From Platerodrilus igneus (taxonomy: Eukaryota > Arthropoda > Insecta > Coleoptera > Lycidae), in NCBI GenBank assembly GCA_036346225.1, contig JARFIW010000170.1, positions 8,432,501-8,496,500 of the forward strand: 64,000 bases of DNA, given 5' to 3'. The notes under the pieces were generated by a model. The model was not told the origin of the DNA. It made no database searches and saw only the letters and a list, made by a program, of their open reading frames with translations. Below, in pieces: positions 47,265-58,734 of this stretch. The position numbers and the translations under genes were made by a program. Position 1 is the first letter of the stretch, and each line of letters starts with the position of its first letter.

Positions 47265-50200
47265 AAAGATTTATTATACAGTCGCAAAATCTTATTACAC
47301 AATAGCTAAACACTGCATTAAATTTATTTAAAGGTAGTAAAACTATTACTTGAAACTATTGTACTCCGGCAGAGAGGCAATGTTAAAGCTTCAGCTGCTG
47401 GGACAAGTCTGTTTTTCTAAGTTCAATTTCTGTTCCCTTTTTGGGTTTTCTCCCTACTCAACAATTGACATTTTACCCTATTCCATTAATCATTAGATTA
47501 CTTAAAACTATACATATTTTATTACTAAGATTTAGTGGTCGTTTACAATATCCGGCCATGTACTTTAATCACTACTGGAAATATTAATTATTTCTAGTCT
47601 AGACAGAAAGTCATAAACGTTCAGTAAGGGTCCTGAGAAATTACCAGAGTATCGCAGTCACACATAAATTACATAAAATTATTGATATTGGTGTCAAAAG
47701 TTAAATACATAAAGTGTACAAAAACATAATCTTAATAATAATGGTTTCTCTAATAAATCTAGAATTAAAATGACAGCTTTACTTCGTTTCAGTTTAAATA
47801 TCAACTTATACTAATTTATGCTTCCTTGGCATTTTAGAACACTTACTATAATTTAACAGCATCTCTACAAAGTGCTTGCAAAGCAACTTTACAAATATTA
47901 TTTTATTCGCACTATATATTGCGAATCTGTAACTCGGCTCACGAAGTAATTATATCTCAGACAATTTTCGTTAAACATTAAAGCTTGACAAACAATCTAT
48001 AGACCAGACAACACAAGGTATTGTAAACATTACCTCAAATATAAAACACCAATGTATTTAAAATGAGTGTTACGCTATAAATTTAGATTTGCTGTGAAGG
48101 AGCAGGAACCGCGTAACAATTCAAGGGTGCTTCGGCTAACTGCAATGTTGCGTCACTAATTCATTGTTTAAAAAGTAATTACTTGGTTAGTTTTATATCA
48201 CACAAATACCAACCATTTACAGTTTCAATCTACAAGTAGTTAATTAATAAATCTAAACCTAAAATCTAACTCTATTCGCTGTTTAATTTCAGGATGTCCA
48301 ACATCGCCTATATTCTTTCTTGCAACAATTACTTAGATTATCTAACAACAGCAACTCCTTACTACAACAAAACATCAAATCCAAATTATTGAAGGGGTGA
48401 ACCATCCAGGTTTATTAACCCGTTTATCTTGGTTGTTACTTATATAGATGCTATCTACGTGTATGAACTTACACGAAAGTGTTTCTCGCCGTGTATTTTC
48501 CCTGCAGGAAATCCACTGTCAAATCATGGAGCTCTGTGCTTTCAACTTAAGCTTTAACTTGTTCTCATACCAATCCTAACAGCTTCAACCCCCCCCCCTC
48601 CCATTTTGATATTTTTTGTATCACTACAAATTACCTTCCCGCAAATAATTAATTTATTCGTTTCCATTGGGTTCTAATTCATGTTATTTTTATTTCTGTA
48701 GAATCCTATTAATTGCGGTCAGCATCCGGTAATACAATGTATCAAATTCAGTCTATGCTTAATAATAAAGTTATTTTCCTGTTAATTACGTGAAAGTCAC
48801 GTATTTTTACATTTTAACCTTGAACGTCTAACCATGTCTCCAGTATAATCTTCCCTGCTAACGGTTTTGATATTCCTTACGTATTAATCTTATTTATTAA
48901 TGTATACTCTGTGGTTTCGCTTATTATATGACATGTTACATTCTACACCTATTTAACGTTCTTGTATTAGATATTTATTACACTACATAATTCCTGAAAT
49001 CTTTTATTTCAGCTGTTTTTATTAACGCGACGTTTACCTGATTTGATGATTAATGCGTAATCGTAACATTGTATTAAGTTGTACCATTTTATTTTAATAA
49101 CATTAATTTTTATTGCTTTAATTATACTAACTGCCTTAATTTAATTTTATCCTGTAAAACAAACAAATTTAAAATATCATGCTTAATTAACACTAATTAT
49201 TTGTGAAATCTATCATACAGTGTACATCACATTTATTCTGTGAAAGTAAAATTTATCTCTTTCTCCATTATTTATAACTAGCGTAACGCAACACCTTAGA
49301 AAATATCTGGCAAACACTAGCTTAAAAATAAAATATGTCGTAAAATACGATAATCGTGATGTAACTAGGAAATTGAACAAATACTAGTCATTAGCACTAA
49401 ATTAGTTCTAGGATTTTTTATTTTCAAAAATTTAAAGCAACCACAACAGGTGATAAAAAATAAATACACAACTAAGAAACACTTTCCGGAGCCATTCTGT
49501 AGATTCTGACAAAGTACATTTCCGTTGTTCTATATGGAAAGGATTTGGTACGTTTAGTTTTTGCATCTAGATAATTTTGTCCATACCTAATTTAAATTTC
49601 TTATCTGGTATTGTTTCCACGGTTTTTCTCCCTTTAAATTTTAAACGATTATTTGTCTAATATCTGGTAGATCTTTAATAAATACTCAGATACAAGGTTA
49701 AATATTTTGAATCTATTCTATTTTGATAACGTGCTAAACCTAGGGTTTTATTATAATAAAGTATAAAAATTTATTTTGTTTATCAAAGGTTAAAAATTCT
49801 TGCAATACGTGTTCGCTTGAATAAGTTTAGAGAGTGTTGTTTTATTTGTCAAAACATTTATTCTCAAAGATTGTGAGGTGTTTCTGAAAGGCTAAATATA
49901 TGCATTCCTTTAGTATGTTTAAAACGTGGTTGTCGACGGTTAAAGCATTTGTTTCGGAAAAACTACATTCATTTAGCTACATGTTTTATGAAATATGTTT
50001 CCCGTGATCCTCTGGTTGTTTGCTTTAAGTTTCTAATATGGGATATTCGTTGTAGAACATTTATTTTACATCCATATAATGACTTTAATGCGCCGAATTA
50101 AAAGATATTCCTAAAGAAATTCACTAATAGATTTATAACATGCGATTCTGAAATTATTTTGTACGAAGCTGTTACCTTGAGAGATGGAAATTTTTCAATA

Positions 50201-53200
50201 ACGAAGATATTTACAGCGGTTGGTGCTAAATTACTTTCATTTAATACAATCCATCACTGCGTAATATGTATAGACATATATGCTATGTCAGGTAATGATT
50301 TGCTAACAGCTGCTGATCAAGGAAAGTGAAGAGGTACTCTGTTCGACATTACTTCTTTTGAATTTGATTCACTTTTCCAAGAAAAAAATTTTATATGCTG
50401 TACCATGTGATCCCGCAGATGTCGACTATTACCAGTTGTGGGGCCGCAACGGAACATCCAGCAAAGCTGTAAAAATTCCTATTTTTGTTAAGCTTTTCCG
50501 GTTGCTCATTGCACAAATGCGGATATCAGGATGTTGAAATTAAGTTTACTTTACTCAAACTAGCGGAAAACACTAATGAAGACAGCTTTTCTTGTTTGGG
50601 TATTACGTATAATCCTTTTTACTTATAGAAATTTAGAATACACAAGTAAACTGTGAGGTTCGCTAATATTTTTCTTTCAGCTACAAGAAAAATGCATTTC
50701 GACTGGTAGATTAGCTACTGACTGTAATTTAACCGTTACTATTTTTTTTAATTATTTGTCAAGCATTATTTTGGACAGTGCGTAAGTATAGGGTTTGTAT
50801 TTCTTTTAATTTCTGTTTTATGTAATTAGTTGGATTAAGATAGCAAATTAGGTTAAGGTAATCAAAGAAGGGTGTAAATTATTTTTGCATAGATTCTTGT
50901 ATTTGTAAGTCCTCCGGGATACGTCGGATAAATGTTGTTTTTTATAGGAATTGGTTTTCCTTTTTTAACATGTAGATTTCTTCAGAGTTTCTAAATAAAT
51001 TTCTTTCTTGAGGTTTCCTTTTTCTTTCTGTGTGACCCGCCCCACTCTACGACGTTTTTAGCTAGCACGGCATTACTTCTTTGGATTTCACTTGTGGTTT
51101 TTGTTGCAGAACTCGGTGCGGGCTTACTGTTCTTTTGCTTAAAGTACTTTAATTTTTTATTGTTTGCACGCATTACTGTAGCAATTTACCCGTTCAGTAA
51201 ACTTCGAACACATGTAATCTTCAGGGGTTCTTGCACTTGAATTTGTAGTTCATAAAAATATTTTTCATTCGCCACATCAATCTGTCCGGCTGGGTCAAAA
51301 TTACGTTTCAACTGGTGGAAATATTTTTAGTTTTAATCATTGCGCAAAATCTGTATTGTTTAAAATAACTACAGGTACTTGGTACTGGTAATTTTAATAT
51401 AGATCATATATTTTGTTTGATGAACCAAAAATATTGATTTTTTAGGTTAAAGAATATCACTGCCCTGAATAATCAGGTCAAAATAATTTAAAATTTAATT
51501 TAGTTTGTTTCAAATGGGACTATTACCCTTTCATTGCCACGATAGAACCCAACAGGTTAATGTTTTAATTTTAATTTCTTAGACAAGTACTGCATAATTT
51601 GGTCCAGTAGCAGTTGAAACTATTATAAATAAATTTGTTGTTTACAATGGAGCACTACCAGATCCACTTTCTTAGTTTCGCGTCCTGGTGACCTCTAGAT
51701 TTCTCAACTGAGGTTTTTAAAATCTCTGAAACAATTCAAAATCAAGTGATGTTGAAAAAACCACCCACTATTTTCCGCCAATGGTACTGCAGCCCATTAC
51801 ACGCATTTACCCTAACATCTCCCTTGTTATTCGACAATATTTACCTTGTTTACAGCAAGATCAACAATGGTTTTCCGAACAATAGCATTTCAGTTGAGAT
51901 ACTTCACTAAATTTTACTGTGATATACGTGTAACGCGAGTACGTTACTTTAAGCTAACATTAGGTAATAGAAAGAATCTAGAAATTTTAGTTGGTTTGTG
52001 AATTTTTAGCACTAAAGAGCCTATAAAATGTAGAACTTTTGATAGTTTATATTTCATAACATGGCGATTTAAATGTAGTATTAAATTAGAATACCAAAAC
52101 AAATAGGAAAGCACCTAATACATTTATAAAAGCAGTAGTAAAAATTGGGACGTTACTGGCTTCGTATTCAATTTAGTAAGAAACATAACCAGCATATGAA
52201 AGTTTATTTATACACATTCACATAAGTTCAAAAACAAACCATTACATTATGGGATCGGATCGACCCACACTACAACCACAATAGTCATGTATCCCGCCAT
52301 AAAAATTAATGCGTTACATGTATACTCACACGGATTCAAAGAAGTCGTCATAATGGTAGATTACGCCAATATTCATTGACTCATAAATTCACAGCCACAA
52401 AGAAATGGGTTGCAAACGTACACAAGTTACACTACTTTCAAAAGTGTGGGAAAAGAACTACCGGTCACACATAGCGAACAACAGTGAACTCGACCTTAGG
52501 ACAACATTTAGATACACTGCCCCGTGAGAACGAAAAATAGCATGGGATGAACCTGCACGAAAAGTTTATATAATCCCCATACTTTATAAGGAGGGGATCA
52601 CTTTGGATCAGATAATCAAACACCCGCTAGCAACCTTTCAAAATTGAACTGCGTCGAAATTAACAGGTACGACAATGTACGGGACGGTATTTCAAGTATC
52701 GAGACTGTTAGTGATTGAACAGTTTTGAAAGAATGAAACCAAAGCAACTGTAAGTTAAATAGAATTATAACCATCATGTGCTGTTGTGTCTATGGATTGA
52801 AATTTATTGTTAATATTCATACCTGTGGGGAAATTATTTTTACAAAGAACTGTTAATGTTAGTGCACGGTTTCGTACACTTAGAGCGTATTGCATCGGAC
52901 TTGTATACATAAAAACTTGTTAGTTTAGAAGAAAGTTAGCAAATAAAAATTACACTGACTAAATTTCGACCAGGTTGTGTTATTAATAATCTTAAGTTTT
53001 ATAGCAATACCCAGATCTGGCCAAATTAAGGTATATTTTCATTGTTGTTTGCTTGTTTGTCATTTTATCCAAAATTCTTTATCTTTCTAGAATTGATCAA
53101 AAACTAACATTTTCTTTGGGTTATACACGATTCCATATTCTATCAGTCTCTCACCTTCTCAAATAAAGAAGGAAAAATGACAGCGTTATTGAACAATAAC

Positions 53201-54560
53201 GCCAAAACAGTCTAGAATTGAAAGAGGTAAAGCCATTAAACAAACAATGGATTGATTGACAGTGACAAAGATCATATATAATGCAAGACTCTAGAAGGGT
53301 CCAGTAATCTCTGGTATAATGTGGTAGCCTTGTACCTGGATACCTAAACCTTATGATACGATGGTTAGGACAGTCGAATTGTAAATCTACAAGCAATATG
53401 GACTAAATTGTTATTCGATTGACTAAAATAAATATGCTTAATATCTATACAAATTAAAACAAAACATTGATGTTGTAAATAAATTAACACTAAATATAGC
53501 ATAAGCATTCTGTTAAAAATAATGCAGTACCTCGCATATACCCACCCAATTAATTAGAAATGTTAAAATAGGATACTAGCAAAATTAAATAGCCTCATTT
53601 GTAGAAATAGTATTTAAAGTTAAATTGATAAGTTCATTCACGTCTTCAACCTATGCGCTATTTCCAATAGAGGAAATAGCATATTAAAACATAAGGCCAG
53701 CAAAATAGCTTATAATTTCGTAATAAACCGGCACAGCACAATGACAATAAAAGTCAGAGTCCAAGCACAACCCGTTAGGTAGCTGGTGGGCACCAACCAG
53801 AAATAATCAAAGTTAACAATTTAAAATAATGACGGAGTCACTACGAGGAAGCGTACAAAAAACGAAACTAGCGGCAATTCCACTCCAGATTTCAATGGGT
53901 GAGGCCACTATATGAAAAGAAATGATTTGACCGATGGGTAAATTGGTATTACTGAAAGATACAGTGACTGAGTTTAGTAAAGTTTTATGCCTGATGCAAG
54001 TTGTACCAGTACTAGACATAAGTAATAGGGAATGTGTCCACTGGATAACAGTATTCGTAAATTGTGTATCTTACGTCTAAATTTCTAAAGATGTTAATAT
54101 AATAAATAAATGATATATTTAGTAGTTAAATATACCAAATAATATGATCCAAGTTTTAATTAGGAGGCACAGTGCGTATGAGGCAATTGATATTACATCC
54201 CCCCTTCCAGCAGGAGATACTGACAGCCACGTCTCCCCTAGTTACAACCACACTATAAACAAACAAAAAAAACAAAAGAAAACCGCTCGACCAACGCTCA
54301 ACTAAGATAACGTAAACCGATCAACCGATCCGTCAAGTAAAGTACTATGTTATTATTCAAACATCGGCGATCGCTACAGTGGTGTCAGTTGTGGGGTACT
54401 ACAATAAATTATTATAGTAAATATTTTTGTAATTACCGTCAGTGATTTCTATAGCGGTGTTTGAGTATATCAAAGATTTTCTGTAAATAATTGTGTATAA
54501 TCAGGTTTATATTAGACCGAATAACAAGAACAGGAACAAGAACAAAGCACTAAAATATCA
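47265..54560. other. Long stretch without an identified gene
   Basis: No recognised domain over 7 kb. Points of minor note: a C-run near 48590, a hairpin GTAACG-CGAGTA-CGTTAC followed by GCTAA at about 51930-51955, a 60-codon ATG frame on the minus strand at 50991-51173 (lysine-rich, unrecognised), and AAGGGGGGATGTAATATC on the minus strand at 54205-54188, which resembles a polypurine tract joined to an LTR start. Confidence 0.4.
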
Positions 54561-54564
54561 TAAC

Positions 54565-54570
54565 TTTATT
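54565..54570 (-). terminator. Candidate polyadenylation signal of the P450 gene
   Basis: AATAAA on the minus strand, about 115 bases after the P450 stop codon, a normal distance for a short insect 3' UTR. Confidence 0.55.
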
Positions 54571-54684
54571 TACAGCAAGACAAACCCAAAAGCTTCTGCT
54601 AAGCGTAAAGAGAATAAACAAAGTTATAAATAGCACTACAGTTATGTATCACCAAGAGTTTTATCCAATCTTATCACTAAAAAA

Positions 54685-55176
54685 TTATAGGGTCTCTTCA
54701 AATTCTATTGGTACGTGTTTCCTCACATTTAACCAAACACCTCCCTTTGGACACAATATTAAACCTTGTGCACTCAAAACAAGCGGGAATTTTGTTTTAT
54801 TGCTTAACGTAAACTCATAGTCCTTTAACAAAACCGCTAAGGCTACCTTGATTTGCATAAGGGCAAACCGTAACCCTGCAAAAATAAAAATTTGTTAAAT
54901 AAGACCAAATTTGTAGAAACTTACCAATACATGCACGAGGACCTTCTCCAAATGGTAAAAATGTAAAATTATCGCGGTTTGCTTTATTTTCTGCACTAAA
55001 TCGCTCTGGATCAAATTTCTCTGGCTCTGGATAGAATTCAGGATCGTGATGGATGCCAAGTGTTGATATAAATAGTCGGGTTCCTTTTTCGACAACCAGG
55101 TTCGAATCCGGAATATTATAGGTTTCTGTGCATTCACGTAGTAGAAGTGGTAGAGGTGGGTATTTCCGTAGTGTTT
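54685..55176 (-). CDS. Cytochrome P450, CYP6-like (clan 3), last two exons
   Basis: Exon 55176-54925 starts inside the K-helix motif ETLR (E-x-x-R) and encodes KYPPLP, the FDPERF motif and the haem-binding loop FLPFGEGPRACIG with its axial Cys. A 49-bp intron (54924-54876, GT...AG, phase 1) splits the Gly codon after CI. The last exon continues LRFALMQIKVALAVLL to a TAA at 54687-54685. These signatures fit the insect CYP6 family of microsomal mono-oxygenases, which oxidise xenobiotics and endogenous lipids using NADPH-P450 reductase at the ER. No stop or shift occurs in the two exons. Exons for the N-terminal ~350 residues (membrane anchor, I-helix) are not present up to 55400, where a Bel-Pao LTR begins. 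They may lie beyond the window, or the gene may be a truncated copy. Confidence 0.9.
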
Positions 55177-55373
55177 CTAAAACAGAGAATACGTTTAATT
55201 TTGATACTTGTATTAGTATCCTAAATTTGAAAATATTGAACACGACTACAACAAAAACCCTTGCAATACCGACTAACTCTTCTGCAGGATTCGGTAAACG
55301 GTTGCATTAAACTAGCCATTTCAAAGAATATCTGACTAAATCCATGATTTTGTTGGGCGCCACCTAATTTCAA

Positions 55374-55399
55374 CTAGTTTCGAAGCTTTTAGAAACTAG
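55374..55399. repeat. Short inverted repeat next to the Bel LTR
   Basis: CTAGTTTC (55374-55381) and GAAACTAG (55392-55399) form an 8-bp stem with a 10-base loop, ending one base before the LTR at 55401. Its relation to the insertion site is unclear. Confidence 0.5.
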
Positions 55400-55400
55400 C

Positions 55401-55810
55401 TGAATTATTGAGATTAAGGAGATTGATGATATAAATATGCTATTATAGGGAAGGACCAATTGCTTTTTGTAGCAATAACATTAGCGGTGGAGCGGTTATG
55501 TAATAACTAAAAAACAACTACACCAAACTACTTAATCAAGGGTATAAATACCTTTTATCCTGTGCCGCTGTGGGCAAAAACGTTTACACACAAAAGCTTT
55601 CGCCGGACAACCAAAAACACGCACGATTGGTGTCGGTGTCGCTTTTCAAAAGCTCTCATACAACCGTCTTCTGCAAGGGTTCGAATGCGACTGTGTTCTT
55701 CAACGCACTTTTACTGTCGGTATATAAAATGTTTCACGGAAAACTGTAGGGTGCACGCACTGATGGTATTTATTGTCACAAATACCGAATTGTTCGATGA
55801 TGACGTAACA
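55401..55810 (-). repeat. Bel-Pao 3' LTR (410 bp)
   Basis: Matches 63640-64000 base for base in length, with about nine substitutions by eye over the 361 shared bases. On the minus strand it begins TGTTACGTCATC after a purine-rich GGTGGGCGGTA (a common Bel-Pao polypurine junction) and ends in CA at 55401. Contains TATAAATA in GGGTATAAATACC, which reads as a TATA-like element on both strands. Confidence 0.85.
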
Positions 55811-56051
55811 TACCGCCCACCAAATTCATAGAATTTTGAAAAGGAGGGAAGTAGGTTGGGTGAAGGAAATCACATGGGATTTGACCTTGCTAAGGAAACA
55901 GGTAACGAAAGATAGGGTGGTACACTACAGCGAGCGATATTACCAACTATGAAAAATAAAAATATATATATGTAAATAAGCAAATATGTAAAAATAATAT
56001 ACTACTATACATGTAAGAAATGTGTATATACATCTAAACATAAAAATAAAA
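55811..56051 (-). other. Bel-Pao 3' noncoding region
   Basis: About 240 bases between the pol stop and the 3' LTR. AT-rich, without a frame. Confidence 0.6.
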
Positions 56052-57571
56052 TTAAAATACCGGTAGCGGCGCTAGTTTGACCAAAGGTCGTTTTAGTGTG
56101 CCATGTGCCGTTTTGATCTCCGCGACACGTATAATACCGTCCGCACCGGGAAAAGTATTAATAATACGACCAAACTTCCATTGAAGTGGAGAAAGCTGGT
56201 CGTCCTTGATGAGGACAATAGAGTCCTTTTCAACTTGTCGGACACCTACCTTAGAGTGCCATTTAACCTTTTGATTCAGAGTATGTAAGTACTCATGGCT
56301 CCAGCGAGCCCAAAAGTCTTGGTGGAGTTTTTGCAGGAGTTTCCACCTGCTTTTAATGGTAAAACGTTGGTTGAATGGTCCTCATCTGGTGGTGCAGAAA
56401 GAGGCTCCATAGTTAGGAAATGACCTGGTGTTAGGCAACGCAAGTCATTTGGATCCGAACTCAAAGCGCAGAGTGGCCTTGAATTTAGAACAGATTTAAT
56501 TTGCGTAAGAACTGTGTAAAGTTCCTCAAAGGTAAGTTTTTGTTCGCCGATTACGCAAGCTAGGTGTGTCTTTACCGACTTAACACCGCTTTCCCACAAG
56601 CCACCGAAGTGAGGGGCGCTAGGTGGATTAAACGACCACTTTATCTTTTCTGAGGTTACTGCACTATGCAGATAAGTCATAAGCTGACGATAGGCACCTA
56701 CAAAATTAGTACCGCAATCGCTAAATATTTGAGAACAGCGTCCTCGACGTGCTATAAATCGTCGCAAAGCGGCAAGAAACGCGTCTGCCAACAAATCCGA
56801 CACAAGTTCAATATGTGCTGCCTTAGTGGCAAAACAAACAAAAATACAAATATAGGCCTTAAGAGTTTTAGAGCCTCGCAGGCGGTTAGCCTTTATTAAA
56901 AGAGGGCCAGCAAAATCAACACCAACAATACTGAACGGTTTGATTTGGGTAATACGTGCTGCCGGTAGGTCTCCCATAGGAGGAGTTACCAGGACCGGTT
57001 TGGTACGAAAACATCTATGGCATGATGATAAATAACTTCGGATTGAATTTTTAATGGAAAAGATCCAGAAATTCTGTTGGATAAGATACGCTGTGGTATT
57101 AACACCAGGATGGTAATACCGTTCATGAGTTGACCGAATGATAAGTTCGGTTAATCGGTGCCGCTGAGGCAATAACGCAGGAAACTTTTCGAAATAGGAA
57201 AGCGAAGAATGTGTCAAGCGCCCACCTACTCTTAAGATGTTTTGTGGATCAACAAATGGAGAAAGTTTTCGCAAGCTTTTAGGTAATTTACGGTTTGCCT
57301 TGATCGAAGCTATTTCCTTTGAAAATGTAACATTTTGTACATGCCGGACGATAATCATGAGAGCATTGTGTAATTCAATGTCTGTTAAGGGACCCGTATG
57401 GCGTTGAGCCATGGGTTTAGAAAATCTATAAATGTAAGCCACGATGCCTTGGATTTTATATAACGATGAAAAGCGACTTAGTAACATGTCAATGACGTTT
57501 GGATCTGTTTGAGCGACAAATGTTAGGATCTTCTTTTCCGTAGTTACCTCAGCAATTGAGGTTGACAACAT
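56052..57571 (-). pseudogene. pol: Bel-Pao pol: integrase
   Basis: The open frame 57571-56276 carries the zinc-binding region (THERYYHPGVN, then SCHRCFRTKP). The catalytic core follows: VGVDFAGPLL (first Asp), IFSDCGTNFVGA (second Asp) and APHFGGLWESGVK (Glu). A frameshift near 56380 moves the C-terminal part into another frame, where LHQDFWARWSHEYL and LVKLAPLPVF followed by TAA at 56052 are read. This tail is typical of Bel-Pao integrases. It inserts the element DNA into chromosomes. With one shift, it cannot be made whole from this copy. Confidence 0.9.
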
Positions 57572-58194
57572 TGGTTGAGGCGGCCACTAGGGTAGTGAAG
57601 CCATTCAGGCCCCGCCCACCATAGCGAACATGAAATAACCGCGCTTGGCATTAATCCCCGAGATGCAGGATCAGCCGGATTATGCGAAGATTTAATATAA
57701 AACCATCGACTAGGTGCAATGATTTCTTGAATGTGGCTAACACGGTTTGCCACAAAAGTTTTCCAACGAAAAGGTGGAGAACGTATCCAAGTGAGAGCGA
57801 CCGTAGAATCACTCCACGCTGAAACATCGGAGATGTCAATCAAGCCTTGATAAGACCGAATGGTAAAAGAAAGTAAATCGGTTAATAAAACGGCGGCACA
57901 TAATTCCAAACGTGGAATTGAAATGCGCTTAATTGGTGCTACTTTTGTTTTAGCGGTTACAAATTGTACAGTTATTTCTCCAGTAGTTTGATTTATGAAC
58001 TGAAAATACACTACCGCTGCATACCCTACCTCGCTAGCATCGCAAAACCCATGCAAATGACAAGTAAAAGGATCCGAAGGGGGTAAACAACGTGGTAACT
58101 TTAATGACGATAATAACGGCAACTCTTCTTGATACTGCTGCCATTGAGACGAAATGTCTGCTGGTGGGATGTCATCCCAATTCAAACCTAACAT
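57544..58194 (-). pseudogene. pol: Bel-Pao pol: RNase H domain
   Basis: One open frame of 216 codons with HGFCDASEVGYAAVVYF (catalytic Asp), PRLELCAAVLL (Glu), SAWSDSTVALTWI (Asp) and NPADPASRG. This is the usual Bel-Pao RNase H set. It starts MLGLNWDDIPP, which follows the RT thumb after a frameshift at about 58200, and ends at a stop near 57544 where integrase begins in another frame. Confidence 0.9.
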
Positions 58195-58204
58195 CCACAG
58201 ATGC

Positions 58205-58734
58205 TGGATTAGGCGTTTTGCAAAAGTGTTAGTGAGGCTAAAAACCCTAATGGATCATATATTCTGGCAACTTGTGAAAGTATGTTGCGCTTTGTACATA
58301 TTGGGTTTAATGGTTTAACCCGAAATGAGAAAATATCTTCTGTAGGTGACCATTGAAGACCTAATATTTTTATTGATTCGTCAGAATCGAAATCGAGAGA
58401 AGTATATTGGCAAAAATCTGACGGAATGCCTTCCAAAATAGAAACTGAATTAGAACTCCATTTTCTAAGTTCAAAACCAGCCAAATGTAAAAGTCGGATG
58501 AGTTGATCTTTAATTTCGCGGGCCGATTGTATAGAATCTCCACCGGCGACGAAATCGTCAATATATAGATTTGACCGTATAGCCTCAGCGGCTAACGGAA
58601 ACCTTTTGCCTTCGTCAATGGCTAATTGCTGAAGAGTTTTTAATGCTAGATAAGGCGATGACTTAATACCATAGGTCACTGTATTAAGCTGATAAGTCTG
58701 AATGGGTTCTTCTGCGGAGAACCGCCAAACAATT
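58205..58734 (-). pseudogene. pol: Bel-Pao pol: reverse transcriptase, distal part
   Basis: Contains RFSAEEPIQTYQLNTVTYG, then IKSSPYLALKTLQQLA and SNLYIDDFVAGGDS with the catalytic YIDD near 58555, then FELRKWSSNS and ARIYDPLGFLA. These are characteristic Bel-Pao RT blocks. A one- or two-base shift lies at about 58720, just inside the insertion border. Together with 60394-61046 it covers the RT. Confidence 0.9.

Noticed and set aside
50991..51173. Lysine-rich 60-codon ATG frame on the minus strand
   Set aside because: Short, isolated, no splice or promoter context, no family recognised.
54188..54205. AAGGGGGGATGTAATATC on the minus strand, like a polypurine tract and LTR start
   Set aside because: No second copy, no LTR end and no pol sequence next to it could be found.
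55352..55362. GTTGGGCGCCA, identical to the 3' end of tRNA-Lys, and on the other strand like a Lys primer-binding site
   Set aside because: Only 11 bases match; no LTR end precedes it and no tRNA body is present.
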